Shown: one piece after another, positions 26,741-35,876 of the stretch
Position numbering within the stretch: the stretch's first letter is position 1
Layout: every line of letters begins with the position of its first letter
Source of the DNA: Paraburkholderia sp. PGU19
GTDB lineage: Bacteria > Pseudomonadota > Gammaproteobacteria > Burkholderiales > Burkholderiaceae
DNA: 64,000 nucleotides
Direction of reading: 5' to 3'
Assembly (NCBI RefSeq): GCF_013426915.1
Contig: NZ_AP023183.1
Location: forward strand, 186,001 to 250,000
Program-made: the position numbers and the translations under genes
The notes under the pieces: model-generated
Databases searched by the model: none
What the model saw: only the letters and a program-made list of their open reading frames with translations
What the model was told of the DNA's origin: nothing

Positions 26741-27457
26741 ATGGGCAGCATTGAGCATCCGCCGCCAAAGGACACGCGAGCACAACGCTCCGCTCGGTGG
26801 TTGTTCTCATGCGTTTGCCTCACTGCGATTTTATTTCCCGGAATGGCACCGGCGATGGATTTCAAGATTTACGCCCAACCACAAGTCCAGCGCAAAATTG
26901 TGATCGCCGAAGGGAGGATCCAGGATGGCGATGCTGAGAAGTTCAAGGCGTTTGCCAAAATGGCCGACCGCGATGACGAAGCACTCGTCGTCCTCGTTTT
27001 GAGTAGTCCGGGAGGTAACGTCGAGGCCGCCTTTCGGGTCGTCGACGCGATGGACAAGGTGCGCGTCTACACCGTCGTCCCTGATAACGCGACGTGCGCG
27101 TCCGCTTGCGCTTCGATCCTGTTCGCGTCGGGGGAACGCCGAAGCATCGTCGGTACCGGGATGCTCGGTTTTCACAGCTGCTACCAGCGCCATGGGAGAA
27201 GCTACGTCGAGGACTCGCTTTGCAACGAAATAATCGCTGCAAATGCAATGCAAAGAGGGATAAGCCAGGTCGCCATCAATCGTTTCGTCAAACGCTATGG
27301 TGCACAAAACATGGCATGGGTCGGGCGCGACATCGCTTGCAAGTCGCTGCCGGGACTATGCAAGCCCGGTCTGCTCGAAACCCGATACGAAACGAAGACT
27401 TCGCTGACGCAAAGTTGGAGGGAAGCGGGCACTCAACATCAGATCTTTACGCGCTAG
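26741..27457 (+). CDS. Secreted ClpP/crotonase-like protein (COG3904-type)
   Basis: A 238-residue protein with a hydrophobic export segment (WLFSCVCLTAILFPGMAPAM). The ClpP-like fold is indicated by a strand followed by LVVLVLSSPGGNVEAAFRVV (oxyanion-type Gly-Gly) and TVVPDNATCASACASILFAS, where the serine of CASAC occupies the nucleophile position. GMLGFHSCYQRHG provides the histidine region. Two cysteine pairs (CASAC; CNEI and CKSLPGLCKP) suggest disulfides in the periplasm. These proteins are predicted periplasmic peptidases or inactive relatives; none is well characterised. Start is the ATG at 26741; an ATG inside (MAPAMDF) is too late for export. Confidence 0.75.
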   Translation: MGSIEHPPPKDTRAQRSARWLFSCVCLTAILFPGMAPAMDFKIYAQPQVQRKIVIAEGRIQDGDAEKFKAFAKMADRDDEALVVLVLSSPGGNVEAAFRVVDAMDKVRVYTVVPDNATCASACASILFASGERRSIVGTGMLGFHSCYQRHGRSYVEDSLCNEIIAANAMQRGISQVAINRFVKRYGAQNMAWVGRDIACKSLPGLCKPGLLETRYETKTSLTQSWREAGTQHQIFTR

Positions 27458-27877
27458 CATACGATCTTGACACAGCGCGATTTCACAGAAACGGACGTGA
27501 ATGCGTCAGCTCTAGAAGGTGCGTCTCGTTGAGGGTGGTCAGCTCGAAGCAGTGTTTGCTGATATAGAGCCCGCATGTGCCTACATTGCCAGCCGTGGCG
27601 CGGAGATCGACAGCACGATGGTCCAGGTGGCGCCGGGGGCGGGCGATAGTGGCAAACCTGACATGCTCGATCGATGCACAGATGCGAGGTCGAGCGGCCG
27701 GACCATATGTCGCATCGTCAAAATCGCCAACCCGAAGACAAAATACATAAAAGGCAAGTGCCGCGATCGGCGATGATCAGAATAGTCGCGTCGCACGGGA
27801 ACGGATCCAGCAAACACCTGACATACCGAGGATTTCCGTTGGCGCGGAAATCCTCGGAGCCGCGTGAGAGGTGTGGC
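27458..27877. other. Intergenic region downstream of potE
   Basis: No gene is supported; a frame 27519-27776 has no ribosome site or family. The segment ends with the strong hairpin described separately. Confidence 0.4.
27826..27857 (-). terminator. 13-bp perfect hairpin downstream of potE
   Basis: CCGAGGATTTCCG (27826-27838) and CGGAAATCCTCGG (27845-27857) form a 13-bp perfect stem with a six-base loop, starting 21 bases past the potE stop. There is no T-run on the potE strand, so it may stabilise the mRNA end or act as a Rho-type boundary. Confidence 0.5.
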
Positions 27878-29230
27878 TCAGGCCTGCAACGATTTCCCCG
27901 ACTCGGCTGCGTGTTCTTGCACGTCCACCGTGTAAAACCTTGGCGCACTAACAAAGCCGAAGATCGTCCAGCCGGCGAAAATGCAAAGGCCGCCGAGCAT
28001 CAAGGCCTGCGTGCCTGAACTGATGAGCGCGTAAAAGCTGTAGATTGTCGCAATCATTGCCACGGCGCCAGTCATCATTGCGCGACCTGGCGGGACGGCG
28101 GAGACTTTCTGAATGGTGATGAGCGCGGCCATTGACATCACGTAAGGCACGAGATTGGTCACGACGGCGAGGTCCACCACTTTCTGGAATTGGCTGCTCA
28201 ATTGTGGACTGATTGTCATCAGCGACAGCCCGACCTGCACGGCCAGCAGGATCACCATGCATACGATCGGCGTGCCGGATTTTGTCGCGATCTTGAAGAC
28301 GGGAAGGAAATAGCCGACGTCGGCCGAGCTTTTGTACACCTGTGCCACGGTGAACTGCCAGCCCAGTAGAGAGCCGATGCATGCAATCACCATCAGCGCG
28401 GTCACGACGCTGCCAATTGCCGGGCTGAACATCGTGGCGAACGCAAGGCCGAAGGGTGCACTCGATTTCGCGAGCTCGGCATTGGGAATAATGCCGGAAA
28501 TGACATTAGTTGAGGTGATGTAGATGATCGCACAACCGATCGTACCGGCGAGCACGGCGATCGGTACATCGCGCTCAGGATTTTCTACGGCATCGGCATT
28601 CGCGCAAGCCGATTCGAGCCCGAGAAACGCCCACAGCGTAATCGAAATCGAACCGCCGACCGCCGGTATGAACGCCTGACTGTGCGGGTTCCACGCCGCG
28701 ATCCAGGTACTGCCTTTGAACCAGAACCAGCCTAGGACCGAGACCAGAACGACGGGGATAATGACGCCCCATACCGTCACGGTGCTGATGCGGCCGGTAA
28801 TCCGGGAGCCCCAAAAATTGGCCACGGTTGTGATGACTAGCAGGAATATGGTCCACAGGCAGTTTTGCAGTGGCGTCAGCGTTGCATTGAAAAGGACCTT
28901 GCCGTAGCCAACCGCAGTGATGGCGATCGCCACGTTGGCGATGACGAGCGAAAGCCCGTACGTGTAGTTCGCCATGTAATTGCCGCCCTTGCCGAACGCA
29001 TATTCCGCGTAGCCGCCCATACCGCCTGGTTTGCGGCTAAGCATGCCGCATCGGGCGAACGCATAAGCGAGAGCGAGGGACCCACCGGCAGTGATCACCC
29101 ATGAGAATATGGAAATCGTGCCGACCTCGGCAAGCTTGGCGGGCAGAAGGATGATCCCCGAGCCCATCATGTTCACGGCCGTCAGGATGGTCAGTTGCCA
29201 TACATTCATTTTGTTTCTCGACGCGCTCAT
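27878..29230 (-). CDS. potE: Putrescine:ornithine antiporter-type APC permease
   Basis: A 450-residue inner-membrane amino acid/polyamine antiporter with about 12 hydrophobic helices. The opening MNVWQLTILTAVNMMGSGII and LLPAKLAEVGTISIFSW, the substrate-region GGMGGYAEYAFGKGGNYMAN, and WAFLGLESACANADAVENPE are typical of PotE/CadB/AdiC antiporters, closest to PotE by memory. PotE exchanges ornithine for putrescine and, with ornithine decarboxylase, consumes protons under acid stress. The decarboxylase gene lies upstream on the same strand, matching the speF-potE arrangement, but an orphan decarboxylase tail and about 220 bp separate them. The start could be MSAS (29230) or the MNVW seven codons later. 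Confidence 0.9.
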   Translation of the reverse strand: MSASRNKMNVWQLTILTAVNMMGSGIILLPAKLAEVGTISIFSWVITAGGSLALAYAFARCGMLSRKPGGMGGYAEYAFGKGGNYMANYTYGLSLVIANVAIAITAVGYGKVLFNATLTPLQNCLWTIFLLVITTVANFWGSRITGRISTVTVWGVIIPVVLVSVLGWFWFKGSTWIAAWNPHSQAFIPAVGGSISITLWAFLGLESACANADAVENPERDVPIAVLAGTIGCAIIYITSTNVISGIIPNAELAKSSAPFGLAFATMFSPAIGSVVTALMVIACIGSLLGWQFTVAQVYKSSADVGYFLPVFKIATKSGTPIVCMVILLAVQVGLSLMTISPQLSSQFQKVVDLAVVTNLVPYVMSMAALITIQKVSAVPPGRAMMTGAVAMIATIYSFYALISSGTQALMLGGLCIFAGWTIFGFVSAPRFYTVDVQEHAAESGKSLQA

Positions 29231-29449
29231 GTCAACCTCTTAGCAAGGAGAAATCAATCTGCATTTGCGACGGTACGGGACTGTCGACCGCACGAAGCCC
29301 GACCAGTCGTTGGCGTAACGAGCCAGGGTCTTCTCGTACGTCTCGCGAATCAATACGGCTCGCCCTCAAACAAACACAGTGACACTTCCCCGGTTACTGA
29401 TTTCTGTACCCGGCCTTGAGTCACGTCTAGCAGAGTTGCTGGCTTGTCT

Positions 29450-29720
29450 TCATTGCGTCAAACAATAGACGTGGTACACGCCTTCCTCGACCTCAACACC
29501 ATGAGTGTCGTGAGTAAATCCAGGGAAGCGCAGGTCATAGGCTTCGAGCGCTTTCAGATAACCGAGTATTGGACCATCGGCAGGTCCAGCATTTTCACCA
29601 GGCATCAGCAACGGAATGCCGGGCGGATAAGGGACCACACCCGTCGCGACAGCACGCTCTGCCAGATCATCGAGCGTCACCTGTTCGACTTCGCCTCGTA
29701 CCAGGCGACAGTCGTTGAAC
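29450..29720 (-). pseudogene. Orphan C-terminal segment of a second amino acid decarboxylase
   Basis: Immediately after the TAG of the ornithine decarboxylase, and in the same frame, the sequence continues FNDCRLVRGEVEQVTLDDLA, VVPYPPGIPLLMPGENAG, YLKALEAYDLRFPGF and THDTHGVE, ending VYHVYCLTQ. This is the C-terminal domain of Orn/Lys/Arg decarboxylases, different from the C-terminus of the upstream gene (which has its own YPPGVLCVVPGE). About 90 residues remain. It probably derives from a deleted tandem decarboxylase gene. Readthrough of the single TAG would append it to the first enzyme. Confidence 0.75.
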
Positions 29721-29722
29721 GG

Positions 29723-31882
29723 CTACCTGGTGACAACGTGTCCGTACGCATGCTTTTTCCCATCGGGACCAACTTGCAAATAGACGCCCTGAATCTCGGG
29801 CTCGAAGCCAGGCAAGCTGTTGATGCCTTCTTCAAGTGCCCGAAAATACTTCAGGGCTGGACCGCCCCAAACCTCGCCGGGTACCACGCACAACACACCG
29901 GGTGGATAAGGTAGAGCGCCTTCTGCAGCGATCCTCCCCTCAATGTCGGCGAGCGAAATCAACTCAACGTTGTTGCGAACGAGTTCTGTATTTGCTTGCG
30001 CGGGCGACATGGCTTGCGTGGGAAAATGCACCTTGCGAAACATTTCCTTTTGCAGACGCTTCATGTCGTGGCTCTTGTAGAAATCGTGCATCTGGCGGCA
30101 GAGCCCGCGAATTGTCTTGCCCTCGTAATAGTCGTGATACCGCTCGTAGATGGACGGCAATACGTCTCGCATCGGGCTGTCGTTGTCGATGTGCTTTTCG
30201 AACCGGCAGATGTAAGAAATCAGATGCTGGAGTTTGGCCAGGTTTTCCGAAGGTGTGAGCAGGAACAAGATCGAATTGAGGTCAGCCTTCTCAGGGATCA
30301 AGCCGTTTTCACGCAGATAATTCGCGAGGATCGACGCGGGGATGCCATATGGACCGTACTCTCCTGTTAGCATGTCGATGCCGGGCGTCGTGAGCAGCAG
30401 CTTGCACGGATCGACGAAGTACTGATCCTCCGCGTAGCCCTCGAAGGCGTGCCACGGATCCTTCGGATTGAACTTGAAGAAGCGAAGATCATCGACGATC
30501 ATTTCTGTCGGATAGTCGTCCCATGGGCGTCCATCCACCATCTGCGGAATAAAGGGCTTGATGTATTTGCATGAGCGCAGTATTAACTTACGCGCCTCGA
30601 CGCCGGTATGCACGCAGTCGCGCCAAAGCTTTCTGCCAGCCGCGCCCGCGTGCATTTGCGCATTTACGTCGAGTGCGGCGAAGAGTGGATAAAACGGGCT
30701 GGTGGAAGCGTGCATCATGTATGCGTTGTTCAGTCGCTTGTGACTGATGTATCGCTTTTGCCCCTTGATGTGCCGGTCCTTCTTGTGAATCTGGGACGTC
30801 TGCGAAAAGCCCGCCTGCTGCTTGTGCACGGACTGCGTCACAAAGATGCCAGGATCGTTCTCGCCCAGTTCGAGAAGCAAGGGCGAACTCGCCTGCATCA
30901 TCGGTATGAACTGCTCGTATCCCACCCATGCCGAGTCGAACAGAATGTAATCGCACAGGTGACCAATTCGCCGAATGACCTGCTGTGCGTTATAGATTGT
31001 CCCGTCGTAGGTGCCGAGTTGAATGATCGCAAGGCGCAGAGGCCGCGTCTCGTCAGCCCGTTCCGGCGCAACCTCACGGATCGCCTCGCGTAAATATGCT
31101 TCGTCAAAGCAATGTGAGTCGATCCCGCCGATGAATCCGTAACCGTTGCGCGCGGTCTCCAGGTAGATAGGGATGGCCCCTGAGAGGACCATCGCGCCCA
31201 GATGATTCGATTTATGGTTGTTGCGGTCGAAGAGTACGAGATCGTCCTTTGCCAGCGTCGCACTCGTCACAACCTTGTTGGAAGTCGATGTTCCATTCAG
31301 TACGAAGTAGGTCTTGTCGGCGTTGTAGATACGCGCAGCATTCTTTTGTGCGTCGGCGGCAGGCCCTTCGTGGATGAGCAGATCGCCAAGCTTGACGTCG
31401 GCATTGCACAGATCCGAACGGAACAGGGTCTCGCCGTAGAAATCAAAGAACTGTCGGCCTAACGGATGACGCGAAAAAAACTGACCACCTTGATGTCCTG
31501 GGCAATCGAACGCTACGTAACCGCGCTTCACATAGTCCGCCAACATCTTGAAAAAAGGTGGGAAGAGCCCTTCCGTATATTTCTCAGCAGCCGTAGCGAT
31601 CTGCTTGCCGTAGTAGTGTCGATTGCCTCGACCAATTTCAAAAACACCGCTCAGTTGAGCCACGATGCCGCCGGGAATACCCTCACCAGGGTTTAGCGCA
31701 AGGAAAAAGGGGATGTTGAAACCCGTATCGTGGATCTTCATGAGAACTGCCGGCGCTTCGCCAGCGGTTGCTACCACTGCGGCGACATTCGTGAAGTCCG
31801 TTCCATGAACATTCACTGTTTCATAGTCAAAAATGAAACACTCGGCGAGCGATGGTGATATGGCTACATTTAGCTTTTTCAT
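29723..31882 (-). CDS. speF: Inducible-type ornithine decarboxylase (PLP-dependent, fold III)
   Basis: A 719-residue enzyme converting ornithine to putrescine and CO2. The start MKKLNVAISPSLAECF at 31882 has GGAG before it. The N-terminal wing domain is followed by the PLP domain: GYVAFDCPGHQGGQFF, FVLNGTSTSNKVV, LFDRNNHKSNHLG, the aspartate region DYILFDSAWVGYEQF and the Schiff-base Lys in TQSVHKQQAGFSQTSQIH. The C-terminal domain ends GPDGKKHAYGHVVTR. Length and motifs match SpeC/SpeF; speF is chosen because of the neighbouring potE. Pathway: polyamine synthesis and acid resistance. An in-frame upstream extension exists but lacks family character. Confidence 0.92.
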   Translation of the reverse strand: MKKLNVAISPSLAECFIFDYETVNVHGTDFTNVAAVVATAGEAPAVLMKIHDTGFNIPFFLALNPGEGIPGGIVAQLSGVFEIGRGNRHYYGKQIATAAEKYTEGLFPPFFKMLADYVKRGYVAFDCPGHQGGQFFSRHPLGRQFFDFYGETLFRSDLCNADVKLGDLLIHEGPAADAQKNAARIYNADKTYFVLNGTSTSNKVVTSATLAKDDLVLFDRNNHKSNHLGAMVLSGAIPIYLETARNGYGFIGGIDSHCFDEAYLREAIREVAPERADETRPLRLAIIQLGTYDGTIYNAQQVIRRIGHLCDYILFDSAWVGYEQFIPMMQASSPLLLELGENDPGIFVTQSVHKQQAGFSQTSQIHKKDRHIKGQKRYISHKRLNNAYMMHASTSPFYPLFAALDVNAQMHAGAAGRKLWRDCVHTGVEARKLILRSCKYIKPFIPQMVDGRPWDDYPTEMIVDDLRFFKFNPKDPWHAFEGYAEDQYFVDPCKLLLTTPGIDMLTGEYGPYGIPASILANYLRENGLIPEKADLNSILFLLTPSENLAKLQHLISYICRFEKHIDNDSPMRDVLPSIYERYHDYYEGKTIRGLCRQMHDFYKSHDMKRLQKEMFRKVHFPTQAMSPAQANTELVRNNVELISLADIEGRIAAEGALPYPPGVLCVVPGEVWGGPALKYFRALEEGINSLPGFEPEIQGVYLQVGPDGKKHAYGHVVTR

Positions 31883-32545
31883 CGTATCTCCGAACGGATG
31901 TGTGAATCGCTCCGGGGGTCGCTGAGTCAACACACACAGGCGCGCCTCTCCGCTCGAGAGACTGCGGCGGTGCGCATGGCCCGGGGTTAGTAACTGATTT
32001 TCGAAGGCGACTCCGGAAATCCGCAATCAAATGCTCGTACCCGAATAACAGATTAGACGGCCTTGTGCGGATATCGGTATTGGACTTTGGTCCTATTCAG
32101 CCCGCAGAACACATCGCATTCAGTAAATGATTATTTTCATGTGCCGACCGCGACTTCCCTGCGGGGCACTGGCATGGCAAACGTAAGGGATCGCGGGCGA
32201 GATGGTCGTCGAACATGCGACCTTGCCCTATTCAGTGCTTCGATATAAAGGCGGCCCGCCTGACAAATTGTGGATCGCCCTCGCATCGCCAAATGGCAAC
32301 GCGTCGCTCGTCAACAGCCATTCATCGAACTGACAGTGAAGGACGTTTTTTGGCCGATCTTTGCCCGATGCCCGGCACGTCCGGACTCCCCAAGCCCACA
32401 TCAGCTTTCCAGGTATCAACAGCCATGCGCCACGTTAAGTTTGACCGTCTATCAGTCGGCGACAGTAATATGTCGGGGACGGTCTTTAACGCACTACCGG
32501 TTGGGCGCTGCCACTAACGGGACGCCGCGCAATTGCACTAGGGCA
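31883..32545. other. Divergent intergenic region between ornithine decarboxylase and an outer-membrane protein gene
   Basis: No gene is supported. The 32060-32160 part is relatively AT-rich and likely holds the decarboxylase promoter; TGGACTTTGGTCC at about 32081-32093 is a partial palindrome similar to one at 23228-23243. Confidence 0.35.
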
Positions 32546-33703
32546 ATGACAATGCACAGTCGTCCAACATTCGCAAGAGTGACCGCCGTGATCATTGCGA
32601 TAATCGCAGCGCCGTGCGTTGCCGTGCATGGCGAGGAGAAAGAACCGCTCAGCTTCATTGATCAGACAGACGGGCAACTGGACATGAGCGATTTCCTGCT
32701 CAAGCACAAGGGGGCGCTGCCCGTACCCATCGTGATCACTGAGCCGGCCGTGGGCTATGGCGTTGGTCTCGGCCTACTGTTCTTCTCCGGGCCGGTCGCG
32801 AAGGAGGCGGCAAATTCAACAGGCGATGAGCGCAACCGGACTCCGCCGAACGTCACGGCGCTCGGGGGCATCTACACACAGAACGGCACCTGGGCCGCAG
32901 CAGCCGCCCACTTTCACACATGGGAAGACGACCGGTATCGTTACCTCGGTGCGGTCGCAAAGGTCGATGCTCACCTCGACTACTTCGGACTGACGAGTCA
33001 GCCCCGCGCCTATACCCTGATGGGTGATGCGCTTCTTCAGCAGTTCCTGGTGCGGTTCGGGCACAGCCGCTGGTATGGAGGTGTGCGGTATGTATTCTTC
33101 GACTCAACGTCCAGTTTCACAGGCGGCAACGTGCCGGCCAGCATTTCCAACTTCGAGCGGAACCAGCGCATCGGCGCCGGCAGCCTCATTCTGGACTACG
33201 ATTCGCGCGACAACGTTTTTTATCCGGCCTCCGGCAGCTTCGCCGAATTTGAGGCGCAGTTCGCCCGAAGCGGCTTCGGCGGGACCCAGAACTACGACGT
33301 CTACGCCGCACGCGGCTTTAAATGGATTCCGCTCACACATGCGCTGATTTTGGGCCTACGCGTCGACACGAAGTTCTCGACGGGGGACATTCCATTCTAC
33401 GCGCAGCCGTATGTGGATCTGCGCGGGGTTCAGAAGGGACGATACCAAGACCGCAATGCCATCTCGACGGAAGTGGAGTTGCGCTGGGACGTGACGCCAC
33501 GCTGGTCGCTACTCAGCTTCACAGGCCTTGGTAAGGCATATGGACGGCTAGAAAGCTTTTCCCAAGCACAGAACGTAACAAGTGTCGGCGCTGGGTTCCG
33601 TTACCTGATCGCACGCAAGCTGGGGGTGTCCATTGGTATCGATGTCGCACACAGCAAGGACCAGAATGCGTTTTACATACAGGTCGGCAGTGCGTGGCGG
33701 TGA
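32546..33703 (+). CDS. BamA/Omp85-superfamily outer-membrane beta-barrel protein
   Basis: A 385-residue exported protein: MTMHSRPTFARVTAVIIAII and a cleavage near VAVHGEE. The mature part begins LSFIDQTDGQLDMSDFLLKH and GALPVPIVITEPAVGYGVGL, then alternating amphipathic strands (FLVRFGHSRWYGGVRYVFF; DYDSRDNVFYPASGSFAEFE, an Omp85 signature-like DxRD..fxP..G motif) and a C-terminal VSIGIDVAHSKDQNAFYIQV. No POTRA domain fits in the short N-terminus, so it is a barrel-only member (surface-antigen D15-like). Barrel-only Omp85 proteins are common and mostly uncharacterised. It is followed on the same strand by another outer-membrane barrel gene after a 730-bp gap. Confidence 0.82.
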   Translation: MTMHSRPTFARVTAVIIAIIAAPCVAVHGEEKEPLSFIDQTDGQLDMSDFLLKHKGALPVPIVITEPAVGYGVGLGLLFFSGPVAKEAANSTGDERNRTPPNVTALGGIYTQNGTWAAAAAHFHTWEDDRYRYLGAVAKVDAHLDYFGLTSQPRAYTLMGDALLQQFLVRFGHSRWYGGVRYVFFDSTSSFTGGNVPASISNFERNQRIGAGSLILDYDSRDNVFYPASGSFAEFEAQFARSGFGGTQNYDVYAARGFKWIPLTHALILGLRVDTKFSTGDIPFYAQPYVDLRGVQKGRYQDRNAISTEVELRWDVTPRWSLLSFTGLGKAYGRLESFSQAQNVTSVGAGFRYLIARKLGVSIGIDVAHSKDQNAFYIQVGSAWR

Positions 33704-34435
33704 GCCCGCGAGCCGAACACACGGTGGACTGATCGGTTCAGAAGCCAACTTCCCTAGCTCTGCTCGATTTAGCGACCGGCACTTGCATCCATGAGGCTAC
33801 GGACTGTTATTCGCAACAGCGATGGTCCGGACGGCAGGCAACCTACCTGTAGCTGCGTCAATAGGGACGGCGCTGAAACGTCAGCAATCGCCGAATCGGG
33901 ACATCAACGTTGCGAATCGAATGGCCGCTTCTGAGCCGAACCCTGCCCGATGCCTCGCACGCATGAATTCCCATGCCGCCCATCGCACGTCGGACCGTAG
34001 CCGACCCCGAACGGCGTATCATGTTGTGTCAATGAACGACTGCCGCACATCCGATCCTGTTGAAAAAATCGCTGACTGTCTTTCGCGTGTGGTTTTCAGG
34101 GGTCCTCACCCTTGACCGATATTCGCGAGCGGTTTGTGGCCGATCTGAGAGGTTGATTTTTTACAAGCGGATTGGAAACGCCGCGCAGCGACTTCAACAG
34201 CATCGATCCGCGAACAGCCATTCGTGACCAACAGGTTTCCGAGCAGAAGGGCACTAGCGGATTGCATCTGACCTTGACTGTGGTCTGCACGCCCCGACAT
34301 GATATAGCCGCGAGTCTCTTCCGGAGGTTCGATGGCTTACATGCGGGCAAGGACCATTTCCGGGAACTTCATGTTCACGCCTGCGTTGAAAGAATGAAGT
34401 GGGCTTGCAGGTCAATCGACGTATTGAGGCTTGTT
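33704..34435. other. Gene-free stretch between two outer-membrane protein genes
   Basis: About 730 bases without a supportable gene on either strand; the open frame running into the next gene has no signal or family character before 34436. Nothing else seen. Confidence 0.4.
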
Positions 34436-35260
34436 ATGTCCAGTCGTCTGCTTCAAGCCGCGCTTTTGAGCGCCCCATTCATAAGTTCGCCGTCGTGGGC
34501 GGATGCGCCTCCTTTTGTGAACGCCAGTACTCAATGGCAATTCGCGGTGACGCCTTATATCTGGTTGCCGAGCGTCGACGGGTCGCTACGTTTTTCGTTG
34601 CCGGGCAACGGCGAAGCCGATGCATCGACCGGTCCGTATAACTATTGGCAGAACCTCCGATTCGCCGCGATGCTGCAGGGCGAAGCGCGTAAGGGCAACT
34701 GGAGCATCTTCGCCGACGCAATCTTTCTGGACTTCGGAAGTCACTCCACGTCCGTGCAGACAAAGGGCAGTGGTGTTCTCCAGCGCCAGTCAGAGGGCAG
34801 CGGCGAAACCAGCTTCAAGGGTGGACTGGTTCAGTTGGGTGGCGGCTACACGATCGTACAGTTGTCGCGGGTGACACTCGATGCGGTTACCGGCATCCGC
34901 TATCTTGCCGTACGTAGTTCGCTCGACGCGTCGCTTCACGCTACTATTGGAGGCCCAGGACCGAATTTCAACCCGGAAATTCACGTGTCGCAGAACGCGG
35001 ATATCTATGACGGTTTTGCGGGCGTGCGCGGTCGTGTGTCGCTGACTGACGACGGCAGATGGTACGTTCCGTTCTACCTCGATTTGGGCACCGGCACATC
35101 AGACTTTACGTGGCAGGCAATGTCGGGTATCGCGTACGCGATGAAGTGGGGAGACGTCACCCTGTCATATCGCTATCTCGCGTTCTACGGTTCCGGCGAT
35201 CAACTCGTTCAATCGCTACGTTTTAAGGGGCCAGCCTTGAGCGTAACGTTTCGATTCTAG
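34436..35260 (+). CDS. Outer-membrane beta-barrel protein
   Basis: A 274-residue exported protein. MSSRLLQAALLSAPFISSPS with cleavage after SWADA gives a clean signal peptide, which is why I start here. The mature protein shows alternating strands typical of a small barrel: WQFAVTPYIWLPSVDGSLRF, NLRFAAMLQGEARKGNWSIF, DAVTGIRYLAVRSSLDAS, GDVTLSYRYLAFYGSGD, and ends with aromatic-terminated VTFRF, the usual outer-membrane targeting signature. Similar proteins are annotated only as hypothetical outer-membrane proteins. Probably no operon partner. Confidence 0.78.
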   Translation: MSSRLLQAALLSAPFISSPSWADAPPFVNASTQWQFAVTPYIWLPSVDGSLRFSLPGNGEADASTGPYNYWQNLRFAAMLQGEARKGNWSIFADAIFLDFGSHSTSVQTKGSGVLQRQSEGSGETSFKGGLVQLGGGYTIVQLSRVTLDAVTGIRYLAVRSSLDASLHATIGGPGPNFNPEIHVSQNADIYDGFAGVRGRVSLTDDGRWYVPFYLDLGTGTSDFTWQAMSGIAYAMKWGDVTLSYRYLAFYGSGDQLVQSLRFKGPALSVTFRF

Positions 35261-35876
35261 GTTCGATTCAGAACGATCTGGGGACTCTCTTTGGCGTATG
35301 GCCTCGTGTTCCATCGCAGCCAGCCGGTTTTTGAAGCCACTCCCAGCGACGGTCATCGCAAGAAGCAATTCCGTGGCTACTGCTGCATCGACAGGCAGCT
35401 TGCAACTGACCAACGGACATTAGAGGCGGAACGGCCAAAGACCGTTTTTGTTAAGCGTTGTTCGATGCCTGCCCGTGTCCGCTGCCCTGTGAGTGCACGA
35501 TGACGCGTGCGGGCAGGCATCGAACAACGCTGACAAGAGCACCCGTTCAATGAAGGTACCGTAGGGCAGCCGTTGAAATCTTCAACGGCTGCTTTCGGGC
35601 GACTTCCGTGAATGAGTACAGTCGGCCAATCTCAGTCATCCGCTGCGGCCGACGGATGGTCATTCGCGTGACCGTTCGACTCTGGTTCAAGACATTCAGA
35701 CGGTCGAGTATCGAACGTCTGACAAGGGTGGCGTACCCGGCCGACCACGTCGGAGTCCAGTCGGCAGTTGCAGCCATTAGGTGTCCATTTATTCCCGTCG
35801 TCGGGGTGACGGCGCTATTCTGGGAGCCACCGAACGGGTCTTGGCGAAAACACATCGATGGCTGCTTCGGATTCGC
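35261..35876. other. Gene-free stretch with long inverted repeat, before mhpR
   Basis: No supportable gene. It contains a 21-bp perfect inverted repeat (listed separately). Around 35395-35420, CAGCTTGCAACTGACCAACG resembles debris also seen near 17715-17740. Confidence 0.4.
35455..35530. repeat. 21-bp perfect inverted repeat with 34-base loop
   Basis: Left arm 35455-35475 begins GCGTTGTTCGATGCC; right arm 35510-35530 is its exact reverse complement, ending GGCATCGAACAACGC. Partial symmetry continues outward (TTGT/ACAA). No T-run follows on either strand. It could be the ends of a very short element, a recombinase site or an RNA stem. Confidence 0.7.

Noticed and set aside
27519..27776. Possible 85-residue gene after the ClpP-like gene
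   Set aside because: No start signal, no recognisable pattern, mixed codon use.
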